Positions 40,176-47,869 of a DNA stretch of 64,000 nucleotides are shown in pieces. The stretch is taken from assembly GCA_017540085.1 (NCBI GenBank), contig JAFYBQ010000030.1:124001-188000 (forward strand). The letters run 5' to 3'. The notes below the pieces were generated by a model. It saw only the letters and a program-made list of their open reading frames with translations, ran no database searches and was not told where the DNA came from. Origin of the DNA: Synergistaceae bacterium. Its GTDB lineage: Bacteria; Synergistota; Synergistia; Synergistales; Aminobacteriaceae. Within the stretch, counting starts at the first letter, position 1. Each line of letters opens with the position of its first letter. A program made the translations under genes and the position numbers.

Positions 40176-41504
40176 ATGGTTTTCTCGTCAGGCATATTTA
40201 TGTTTCTGTTTCTGCCCGGACTCTTAGTGATGTATTACGCGCTCAGGGGGCGGGCAGTACGCAACTATATACTCCTCGTGGCAAGCCTCCTGTTTTACGC
40301 ATGGGGTGAGCCTATATTCATATTCATAATGCTTGCCTCAATTTTCGCGAACTGGGCATTGTCTCTCATCATGTCAAAGTCGACGCGGCCAAAGCTGTGG
40401 CTGACTCTGGCGATAATTCTTGACGTGTTATTGCTGGGCGTGTTCAAGTACGCGGGCTTCATCACGGAAAATCTCGGAATGACCCGTATCAACATCGCGC
40501 TGCCCATCGGAATATCATTCTTCACATTTCAGATGATGAGCTACGTTTTTGATGTGTACTACGGAAACTCACAGGCTCAGAAAAATCCGCTCTATGTTGC
40601 ACTGTACATATCATTTTTCCCTCAGCTAATCGCCGGGCCTATAGTCCGCTACAATCAGATAGCCGAGGAAATCACAGAGAGGGACGAAAATTTTGACATG
40701 TTCAGCGCGGGAGTCAGGCGGTTCATTTACGGACTCGGCAAAAAGATTCTCCTCGCGAATTTTGTCGCACAGGTTGCGGATAACGTTTTCGGCTACCTGA
40801 TTAACCCGTCAATTTCTATGGCGTGGTTCGGCGCACTCGCATACACATTGCAGATATACTTTGACTTTTCCGGCTACAGCGACATGGCTATAGGTCTGGG
40901 CTTAATGTTCGGCTTTCACTTTGAGGAGAACTTCAATTATCCCTACACGGCCTCAAGCGTTGCGGACTTCTGGCACAGGTGGCACATATCGCTGTCGACA
41001 TGGTTCCGTGATTACGTCTATATACCGCTTGGCGGGAACAGGGTGAATCATTCGCGCTGGGTGCTGAATCTTTTCGCGGTCTGGCTTCTGACGGGTATAT
41101 GGCACGGTGCTAACTGGACATTTATCCTGTGGGGCTTGCTATATTTTGCGCTGTTACTGTTCGAGCGTGAGACGGGAGTCAAGCTCGGCCATGTTCTGAC
41201 AATGCTTTGCGTGATTCTTGCGTGGGTAATATTCAGGTGTGAGACTGTCAGCAAGGGATTCGGCTTTATCGCGTCAATGTTCGGCCTTAAAGGGAACGCG
41301 CTTTATGACAGCGGATTTATTGAATACGTCAAAGGCACGTGGCTTGTGATGATTTTCGCGCTCATCGGAGTATTTCCGGCTGTCGGGAATTTCCTGCGCG
41401 GGCGTAAATGGATCGAGTCGGCGTGGCTTTGCATTTTGCTGGTAATCTCGCTGCTTGAGATAGTCGGCTCAACATACAATCCGTTCATATACTTCAACTT
41501 TTAG
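40176..41504 (+). CDS. MBOAT family membrane O-acyltransferase (AlgI/PatA-like)
   Basis: MBOAT proteins of this type move acetyl groups across the inner membrane to periplasmic acyltransferases. The 442-residue protein has about ten to eleven helices. The invariant histidine lies in GIWHGANW (His310), and the DFSGYSDMAIGLG and DFWHRWHISLSTWFRDYVYIPLGG segments are typical of AlgI/DltB/PatA relatives. It is the first gene of the array; six periplasmic DHHW proteins follow on the same strand, so it probably feeds all of them. The acceptor (exopolysaccharide, LPS or peptidoglycan) cannot be told from sequence. Confidence 0.94.
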   Translation: MVFSSGIFMFLFLPGLLVMYYALRGRAVRNYILLVASLLFYAWGEPIFIFIMLASIFANWALSLIMSKSTRPKLWLTLAIILDVLLLGVFKYAGFITENLGMTRINIALPIGISFFTFQMMSYVFDVYYGNSQAQKNPLYVALYISFFPQLIAGPIVRYNQIAEEITERDENFDMFSAGVRRFIYGLGKKILLANFVAQVADNVFGYLINPSISMAWFGALAYTLQIYFDFSGYSDMAIGLGLMFGFHFEENFNYPYTASSVADFWHRWHISLSTWFRDYVYIPLGGNRVNHSRWVLNLFAVWLLTGIWHGANWTFILWGLLYFALLLFERETGVKLGHVLTMLCVILAWVIFRCETVSKGFGFIASMFGLKGNALYDSGFIEYVKGTWLVMIFALIGVFPAVGNFLRGRKWIESAWLCILLVISLLEIVGSTYNPFIYFNF

Positions 41505-41518
41505 CGGCGGCTGTGAAA

Positions 41519-42145
41519 ATGAAAGCTGAGAGATTCACGGCGGTAATGTTCCTCGCTGTGATTATGCTGATGATGTGCGCTGTATTCGGCTCATTCACTG
41601 TCAACGCGGCCATGAAGCTGCTGAACCGTGAAAGCTCCGGCGTTCATATTTCTGTTGACTGGGAAAAGCTGTACCCCTTCACGGACGGCAGGGAGCAGAA
41701 TATTGCCTCAGAGAAGGAATCACTTGCTGAATATCTGAAGCAGAAATTTGGCGACTATACCTCGAAATATCTTCCCGGCTACTACAGAATGACGGAGGCC
41801 GCGAAGAAATATGAGTCCCTCATAGGCTGGAACATGACCTCAGTGTACGAATACAATCCTGTAATGATACTTGAGGGCGGTTATCTTGCTCCGTTCGTGG
41901 AAAGCAGAGACATCACAGAACACGCCGAATCTACAGTGTCGCTTGCAGAGTTTTGCGCGGGGCTGGGAATTGATTTCTTCTACGTCAACGAACCCGGCAA
42001 AATTTGCGCCAGTGAAGACAGAAATATATCCGGCATTCTCGATTTCTCCAACCAGAACGCAGACAGATTTCTCGCGAAACTCAAAGAAGCGGGAGTTAAG
42101 TATTATGATTTACGCAGAATTACTCATGACGGGGGGGGGGTATGA
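41519..42145 (+). CDS. DHHW/AlgX-like acyltransferase 1, N-terminal part (frame-shifted at G10)
   Basis: This is the first part of the first DHHW paralogue. It has a signal anchor (about 8-32), a DWEKLYPF segment, and the first half of the SGNH-like fold. After residue 204 a run of ten G (42131-42140) puts the frame into GTA-TGA and translation stops before the catalytic DHHW motif. With 8 or 11 G the frame would join the next open frame and give a normal protein of about 425 residues. I therefore read 41519-42795 as one phase-variable gene in the OFF state. The ATG at 41519 gives the same start (MKAERF) as its paralogues; a GTG at 41513 is possible. Confidence 0.85.
   Translation: MKAERFTAVMFLAVIMLMMCAVFGSFTVNAAMKLLNRESSGVHISVDWEKLYPFTDGREQNIASEKESLAEYLKQKFGDYTSKYLPGYYRMTEAAKKYESLIGWNMTSVYEYNPVMILEGGYLAPFVESRDITEHAESTVSLAEFCAGLGIDFFYVNEPGKICASEDRNISGILDFSNQNADRFLAKLKEAGVKYYDLRRITHDGGGV
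42131..42140 (+). repeat. G10 homopolymer tract in DHHW gene 1
   Basis: Ten consecutive G inside the coding sequence, directly followed by TATGAATCAT. The length is out of frame for the gene. The same flanking sequence follows the G11 tract in DHHW gene 6. Confidence 0.97.
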
Positions 42146-42795
42146 ATCATCACGGCATGTTCTTTGCGACAGATCATCACTGGAAGCCGGAGACAGGTTT
42201 GTGGGTGGCGCGGCATATATTGAGATTCCTGCGTGATGATTACGGATGGCCGGTTGAACCTGAGAGTCTCAGCCCGGAAAAATTCGATTACACGGTTTCT
42301 CATGGCTGTTTTCTCGGTGCGCTGGGAAAAAAAATTACCCTCTCACGCGCAAGGCCGGACGATTTCACGGTGATATATCCTAAGCGCAATATAATGCTTG
42401 ATTTTTCGCTGCCTGACATCGGGCTGGACATCAGCGGGGATTTCTCAGTGTTCTATGGCATGAAGTATTTTGTCTCAGGGGATTACTACGGGAATGACAC
42501 CTACATGACTTACTGTTACGGAACGCGCCCAATGCTAAAAGCCAGAAGGACAGACGGAGGGCGGAAGAAGTTATTTCTCATCAGGAACTCTTTTTCCAGT
42601 GTTATAATCCCGTTTCTTTCGCTGGAAATCGGAGACATCAGCGCGGTTGACCTGCGTTATTTGCGGGGAATGGCTGACGGAAGCATAAGACGCTATATCG
42701 CAGAGGAACGGCCTGACGCTGTAATTCTGATATATCATGTATCAGTTCCAGGGAGAACATCTGAAATTGACCGAAGGCTGTGGGATTTTCACTAG
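42142..42795 (+). CDS. DHHW/AlgX-like acyltransferase 1, C-terminal part
   Basis: This open frame holds the catalytic half of DHHW protein 1: TDHHW supplies the Asp and His, and NSFS near residue 149 supplies the Ser, as in AlgX/AlgJ-type acetyltransferases. Its ATG overlaps the TGA of the upstream half (ATGA), with the G-run directly before it acting perhaps as a weak ribosome site, so re-initiation is conceivable. The piece would have no signal sequence and so could not reach the periplasm. The residue before the Ser is Asn instead of the usual Asp. Confidence 0.85.
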   Translation: MNHHGMFFATDHHWKPETGLWVARHILRFLRDDYGWPVEPESLSPEKFDYTVSHGCFLGALGKKITLSRARPDDFTVIYPKRNIMLDFSLPDIGLDISGDFSVFYGMKYFVSGDYYGNDTYMTYCYGTRPMLKARRTDGGRKKLFLIRNSFSSVIIPFLSLEIGDISAVDLRYLRGMADGSIRRYIAEERPDAVILIYHVSVPGRTSEIDRRLWDFH

Positions 42796-42810
42796 TAAGG
42801 GGGAAACAAT

Positions 42811-44076
42811 GTGAGGAAATTAAAGCCGGAAAGATTCACGGCGGTGGTATTCATATTCGCGATCACGGCGTTCATGCTGATGTCATTTTACAGCGTGGCG
42901 GCAAGAACGCATGACATGATAGAGCAGCCGCGCGGGGAAATCCCGGTAGACTGGCAGAAGATTTACCCGTTTGACGATGGAAGGAGGGAAGAGTCGCAGT
43001 CGCAAAAAATCTCGTCATTGTTCGGGTATATCGTGAGCAGGCTGGAAAAATATACGTCCGAAATGCTTCCGGGCTATCACAAAATGGTTGAGGCCGCGAA
43101 AAAATACGAGGACTCCGCCCGCTGGAACATGGTATCAGTAGCAGACTACAACGCCGTAACGAGGCTCAAAGATGGCTATCTTGCCTCATACACTCCGAGC
43201 CGTGATATTGCGTATGACGCTGAGTCGCTGAAAGCGTTTGCAGTTTTTTGCGCTGAAAGGGGAATCGATCTGGCGTATATTGCTTTCCCGTCGAAAATCT
43301 GCGTGTCTGATGACCGGGAAATCTCTGGCCTTCTTGACTTCTCGAATCAGAATACGGACAGACTTCTTGACATGCTCAAAGATTCGGGCGTGAAACATTA
43401 TGACTTCCGCAAAAATCTTCACGCGGCGGGAATGAATCATCATCAGTCATTCTTCAGGACAGACCTTCACTGGAAGCCGGAGACGGGCTTATGGGCAGCG
43501 GGCGAGATACTGAAGATTCTGCGGGATAATTTCGGCTGGGACGTTAATCCCGGTGCGCTGAAGCCTGAGAATTTCAGGTACGAGATTTACCGGGACTGGT
43601 ATTTAGGCGTTCGCGGGAAAAAGGCGACATTAGCCCGTACTAAGCCGGAGGATTTCACGCTGATATATCCGAAATTCGGGGTCAGCCTGAAATTTGAGGT
43701 GCAAAGTCTCGGAGTGAACCTGTCCGGGGATTTCGGGATAATCTACGACATGAAGCAGGTTGAGCCGAAAGACTATTACGGCAAAGACTCTTACGCGGCG
43801 TATATTTACGAGAACAATCCCCTTGTGAGAATGGAGAACTTTAGCCGAAAGAACGGAAAAAGGCTGCTGATCATAAAAGATTCTTTCTCGAACTGTGTTA
43901 TACCGTTCATTGCGCTTGAAGTTCAGCATGTTGATGTTCTTGACCTGAGATATTTCACAGGGAGCGTGAGGAATTTTGCTGACACTGTGAAGCCTGATGC
44001 GGTGCTGGTGATGTACTATGCCGCGATTCCGGGAAGAGCCGACAAAAACGAGAAAAGCCTGTGGGATTTCCGTTAG
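42811..44076 (+). CDS. DHHW/AlgX-like acyltransferase 2
   Basis: This is a 421-residue periplasmic SGNH-like acyltransferase of the DHHW group. It has a signal anchor (about 9-30), then DWQKIYPF, a helical segment, and the catalytic core with Asp218 and His220 in TDLHW and Ser358 in KDSFS. In AlgX the equivalent Asp, His and Ser transfer acetyl groups to the polymer. The N-terminal part of the core (NQNTDRLLDMLK) is strongly conserved among all six copies. It has no G-run: at the site of the tract in copies 1 and 6 it reads AAGMNHH. The start is GTG. Confidence 0.9.
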   Translation: MRKLKPERFTAVVFIFAITAFMLMSFYSVAARTHDMIEQPRGEIPVDWQKIYPFDDGRREESQSQKISSLFGYIVSRLEKYTSEMLPGYHKMVEAAKKYEDSARWNMVSVADYNAVTRLKDGYLASYTPSRDIAYDAESLKAFAVFCAERGIDLAYIAFPSKICVSDDREISGLLDFSNQNTDRLLDMLKDSGVKHYDFRKNLHAAGMNHHQSFFRTDLHWKPETGLWAAGEILKILRDNFGWDVNPGALKPENFRYEIYRDWYLGVRGKKATLARTKPEDFTLIYPKFGVSLKFEVQSLGVNLSGDFGIIYDMKQVEPKDYYGKDSYAAYIYENNPLVRMENFSRKNGKRLLIIKDSFSNCVIPFIALEVQHVDVLDLRYFTGSVRNFADTVKPDAVLVMYYAAIPGRADKNEKSLWDFR

Positions 44077-44090
44077 TGAAGGGAGAAAAC

Positions 44091-45368
44091 ATGAGGAAAT
44101 TAAAGCCGGAACATTTTACTGCACTAATATTTTTGTCTGTCATAACAGGAATAATGCTATCAGTGTTATTTGTGTTTGTGTCGAAAAAAGTTAAGAACGC
44201 GGAAAATCCTCGGCATGATGTCAGAATAGACTGGGAGAAAGAATATCCCTTCATGAATTACGTACCCGGGGGGGGGGGGTATAAAGTGTCATCTTTCTTC
44301 TATGATTATGTGAAGGAAAAGCTGGAAAATTATACCTCAAAAGAACTGGCAGGGTATTATTCCTATGTTGAATCGTCGAAAAGGTATGAAAACTTTCTCG
44401 GCTGGAACATGGCTCCAATGTCTGAATATAACGCTGTCATGAAAATGCCGTGCGGGCAGCTCACAACATACACCGAAAGCAGGGATGTAACGTACGATGC
44501 TTTACGGACTGTGAGTCTTTCTGATTTCTGCCGCGAAAGGGGGATAGATTTCTTCTACATCAACGCCCCTAAGAAAGTATGCATCCACGAAGACAAAGAA
44601 GTATCGGGGATATTGGACTTCTCGAATCAGAATACGGACAAGTTTCTTGACATTCTCGGAAAAAACGGGGTGAAATATTACGATCTCAGGAAAACTCTTC
44701 ACGCGGAAGGAATGAATCATCACGGGTCATTTTTCCCGACTGATAATCATTGGACAATTGAGACAGGGTTTTGGGCATCTAGGCACATCCTCAAAATTCT
44801 GAAAGATGATTACGGATGGCCTGTGAATCTCGGAGTCTTAAGCCGTGAAAAATTCAGATTCAAAACTTATCGTGAGCATTTTTTAGGGGCATACGGCAAA
44901 AAAGTTACGCTTGCCAGAGCAAAGCCCGATGATTTCACGCTGATAACACCTAAATACAGTTCAAGTATAAGGCTGTCAGTTCCTCAAAGCGGAATTGACG
45001 CTGAGGGAGATTTTTCCGTCATGCTGAATTATAGCGCGCTTGAGCCAAAAGACTATTACGGCAAAAACACGTACGGCACCTACAGTATGCACAGCTCAGT
45101 GATAAGGACTGAGAACATGAATATTTCGGAGGGTAAGAAATTTCTGCTGATACGTGATTCATTTTCCGGGTGCGTTCTCCCGTTCCTTGCGCTGGGAGTG
45201 AAGTATGTTGACGCTGTGGATCTGAGATCCTTCAGTGGCAGTATAAGGAGCTATATTGAGAGAGAGAAGCCCGATGCCGTTGCGGTGATGTACTATGCTG
45301 AAATGCCCGGGAGGACTGGCGCGCCGTATTCAAGCGATACAGACAGAAGGCTATACGATTTCAGATAG
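44091..45368 (+). CDS. DHHW/AlgX-like acyltransferase 3 (G12 tract, in frame)
   Basis: This 425-residue paralogue has the signal anchor (10-31), DWEKEYPF, catalytic TDNHW and RDSFS. A run of twelve G (44268-44279) encodes Gly60-Gly63 in the linker just after the anchor, a different site from copies 1 and 6. Loss or gain of one G would end the protein near residue 70-80, leaving only the anchor. In this assembly it is in frame, so ON. The ATG at 44091 has GGGAG upstream and gives MRKLKPEHF, matching copy 2; the ATG at 44061 lies inside copy 2. Confidence 0.9.
   Translation: MRKLKPEHFTALIFLSVITGIMLSVLFVFVSKKVKNAENPRHDVRIDWEKEYPFMNYVPGGGGYKVSSFFYDYVKEKLENYTSKELAGYYSYVESSKRYENFLGWNMAPMSEYNAVMKMPCGQLTTYTESRDVTYDALRTVSLSDFCRERGIDFFYINAPKKVCIHEDKEVSGILDFSNQNTDKFLDILGKNGVKYYDLRKTLHAEGMNHHGSFFPTDNHWTIETGFWASRHILKILKDDYGWPVNLGVLSREKFRFKTYREHFLGAYGKKVTLARAKPDDFTLITPKYSSSIRLSVPQSGIDAEGDFSVMLNYSALEPKDYYGKNTYGTYSMHSSVIRTENMNISEGKKFLLIRDSFSGCVLPFLALGVKYVDAVDLRSFSGSIRSYIEREKPDAVAVMYYAEMPGRTGAPYSSDTDRRLYDFR
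44268..44279 (+). repeat. G12 homopolymer tract in DHHW gene 3
   Basis: Twelve consecutive G within the coding sequence, between CGTACCC and TATAAAG. In frame at this length (four Gly codons). Confidence 0.97.
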
Positions 45369-45389
45369 ATTTGCGGGGAGTGATTTATT

Positions 45390-46559
45390 TTGAAGCCTGA
45401 GAAAGTTACGGCTGTGGTATTCATATCCGTGATTATAGCGTTCATGATGATGTCGGCATATGCTTTTGTGTCATCGGAAGATTCACCGGGGCTTGAAGAT
45501 TGCACGTCCAAAAAGCTGCCCGGCTACTACAGACTTGTAGAGAGCGCGAGAAAGTATGATGACATAATGCGCTGGAACATGGCTTCAGTTGCAGGCTACA
45601 TTGCGGCAAGACCCGGCTACAGTCCTGTGATGAGGCTGTATGACGGCTGGCTGACGAATTTTGTCATAAGCTGTGATGTTACGCATGACGCGGGGGCGGT
45701 GAAAGGGCTTGCGGATTTCTGCGCTGAGAAGGGAATAGATTTTGCCTATATCAATTTCCCGCACAAAGTCTGCAAGTATGAGGACAAAGAAATCTCCGGC
45801 ATTCTCGATTTCACGAACCAGAACGCGGACAGGCTGCTTGCCCGGCTGAAAGAGTCCGGCGTGAGAGCTTACGACTTCCGGGAGAGTCTTCACATTGCGG
45901 GAATGAGGCATCATGAGTCATTTCACGTTACCGATCATCACTGGAAGCCGGCGACAGGACTATGGGCAGCGAGGGAAGTGCTGAAGATTCTCCGGGACGA
46001 TTTTGGCTGGGCTGTCAATCCTGACCTTCTGAGGCCGGAAAATTTCAGGTACGTGATATATCCTGAATGGTTCTTAGGGTCATGGGGGAAAAAGTATACG
46101 CTTGCCCGTGCGAAGCCTGACGATTTCACGATGATATATCCGAAATTCGGAACAAGACTTCATTTTGAGATACCAAGTCAAGAAGTTAATCTGTCCGGGG
46201 ATTTCGGAGTAATTTATGACATGAAGCAGGTTGACCCGAAAGACTATTACAGCAAAAATCCATACGGGGCATATATTTACGGAGACAATGACCTTACTAG
46301 GACAGAGAACAGGAATATGACAGGCGGGAAAAGGCTGCTTGTCGTGAAAGCATCGTTCTCAAACTGCGTTGTGCCGTTTGTTGCGCTGGGAGTCAAGTAT
46401 GTTGACGTAGTGGACGTGCGTTACCTGAAGGACGGCCTGCGGGCATTCATTGAGTTGTCCCGGCCTGACGCGGTAATAGTTGAGTACAACTCAGAAATAC
46501 CGGGCGTAACCGAAAACTGGACTGCCTCAGAGGCGGCGAAGAGGACATACAAATTCTAA
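45390..46559 (+). CDS. DHHW/AlgX-like acyltransferase 4 (short N-terminus)
   Basis: This 389-residue paralogue has the signal anchor, then goes almost directly to the LPGYYRLVESARKY helix. It lacks about 40 residues, including the DW-K-YPF segment present in the others. The catalytic TDHHW is intact; the Ser motif reads KASFS, with Ala for Asp before the Ser. The start is TTG at 45390. A 54-base stretch (46029-46082) is identical to 48629-48682 in copy 6. It has no G-run. Confidence 0.88.
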   Translation: MKPEKVTAVVFISVIIAFMMMSAYAFVSSEDSPGLEDCTSKKLPGYYRLVESARKYDDIMRWNMASVAGYIAARPGYSPVMRLYDGWLTNFVISCDVTHDAGAVKGLADFCAEKGIDFAYINFPHKVCKYEDKEISGILDFTNQNADRLLARLKESGVRAYDFRESLHIAGMRHHESFHVTDHHWKPATGLWAAREVLKILRDDFGWAVNPDLLRPENFRYVIYPEWFLGSWGKKYTLARAKPDDFTMIYPKFGTRLHFEIPSQEVNLSGDFGVIYDMKQVDPKDYYSKNPYGAYIYGDNDLTRTENRNMTGGKRLLVVKASFSNCVVPFVALGVKYVDVVDVRYLKDGLRAFIELSRPDAVIVEYNSEIPGVTENWTASEAAKRTYKF

Positions 46560-46571
46560 GAGGTGATGAAA

Positions 46572-47852
46572 ATGAAGCCTGAGAAATTTACGGCGAGAGT
46601 GTTCATATTTGTGATTATAGCGTTCATGCTGCTGTCGGTCTATGGTATCGGCGCGAGGACAAAAAAACTGATAGATACTTCAAAGGCAGGGGCAAACATA
46701 GAATGGGAGAAACTTTACCCGTTTTATGAAGAGAGTGAAAAGACAAAAAGCGCAAGATTTTCACCGTTAATGAATTTATACAGGAACATCAAAAACAAAC
46801 TTGAGCTTTATGTGTCTGAGAAAATGCCGGGCTATTACAGTTTTGTTGAGGCGGCAAAGAAATATGAGGATGTCTTGAAATGGAACATGGTTTCAGTGTT
46901 AGATTACAATGCAGTGGTACGGCTCAAAGACGGATATTTTACATCATACATGCCCAGTCTTGACGTAACGCATGACGCAGAGGCGGTGAAAGGGCTTGCG
47001 AATTTCTGCGCCGGGAGGGGAATAGATTTCGCGTACATTAATTTTCCGGCAAAGATCTGCAAATCTGAGGACAGGAATATTTCCGGCATTCTCGACTTCA
47101 CGAATCAGAACGCGGACAAACTTCTTGCCATGCTGAAAGAGTCAGGGGTAAGACATTACGATTTCCGGGAAAATCTCCATAAAAGGTGGGACGGGAGACA
47201 TCATGCCGCGTTTTTTGTAACAGATCTTCACTGGAAGTCTGAGACAGGATTATGGGCGGCAGGGGAGATACTCAAAATTCTGCGGGACGATTTCGGATAC
47301 GATGTGAATCCCGCCGTACTTAGTCCGGAAAATTTCGAGTATGTAGTTTATCCCGCCAGCTTGCTTGGGTCAGAAGGGAAAAAAGTAACATTAGCCCGCG
47401 CCAAGCCTGAAGATTTCACGGTGATATATCCTAAATTCGCGACTGCTCTCAATGTTGAAGTGCCAATGATGTTGCTGAATATATCGGGTGATTTCAGGGT
47501 AACTTATGACGTAGACGAAAGCAAGATGGGAGACTATTACGGAGGCAGTCCCGGAATATTATATAATCATGGGAATAATCCCCTAGTCAGAATTAAGAAC
47601 ATGAATAAGCCAAGCGGGAAAAAAATTATCTTCGTTCACGATTCATTTTCCCACACTGTGATACCATTCGCAGCACTGGAGCTTCAGCATGTTGACGCGG
47701 TAGACCTTCGGCAGTTCACGGGGAGCCTGAGAAGGTTTATTGAGCAGGAAAAGCCTGATGCGGTCATAGTGGAGTATTATTCTGTTATGCCGGGAAAGTA
47801 TAGCAGCCCGAACGTTACCAATGAAGACCAAAGGCTGTACAATTTTCAGTAA
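46572..47852 (+). CDS. DHHW/AlgX-like acyltransferase 5
   Basis: This is a 426-residue paralogue with signal anchor, EWEKLYPF, catalytic TDLHW and HDSFS. At the place where copies 1 and 6 carry their G-runs it reads KRWDGRHH with interrupted G, so it cannot slip easily. GAGGTGAT upstream supports the ATG at 46572 (MKPEKF) over the GTG at 46563. A 46-base block (47002-47047) is identical to 48300-48345 in copy 6. Confidence 0.9.
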   Translation: MKPEKFTARVFIFVIIAFMLLSVYGIGARTKKLIDTSKAGANIEWEKLYPFYEESEKTKSARFSPLMNLYRNIKNKLELYVSEKMPGYYSFVEAAKKYEDVLKWNMVSVLDYNAVVRLKDGYFTSYMPSLDVTHDAEAVKGLANFCAGRGIDFAYINFPAKICKSEDRNISGILDFTNQNADKLLAMLKESGVRHYDFRENLHKRWDGRHHAAFFVTDLHWKSETGLWAAGEILKILRDDFGYDVNPAVLSPENFEYVVYPASLLGSEGKKVTLARAKPEDFTVIYPKFATALNVEVPMMLLNISGDFRVTYDVDESKMGDYYGGSPGILYNHGNNPLVRIKNMNKPSGKKIIFVHDSFSHTVIPFAALELQHVDAVDLRQFTGSLRRFIEQEKPDAVIVEYYSVMPGKYSSPNVTNEDQRLYNFQ

Positions 47853-47869
47853 TAGCTGAGGTGATGAGA

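Noticed and set aside
42131-42140. G10 tract as a plain assembly error
   Set aside because: Homopolymer errors are possible and only reads can exclude them. But three tracts of this rare length confined to one gene family, two of them in frame, is not what random error produces.
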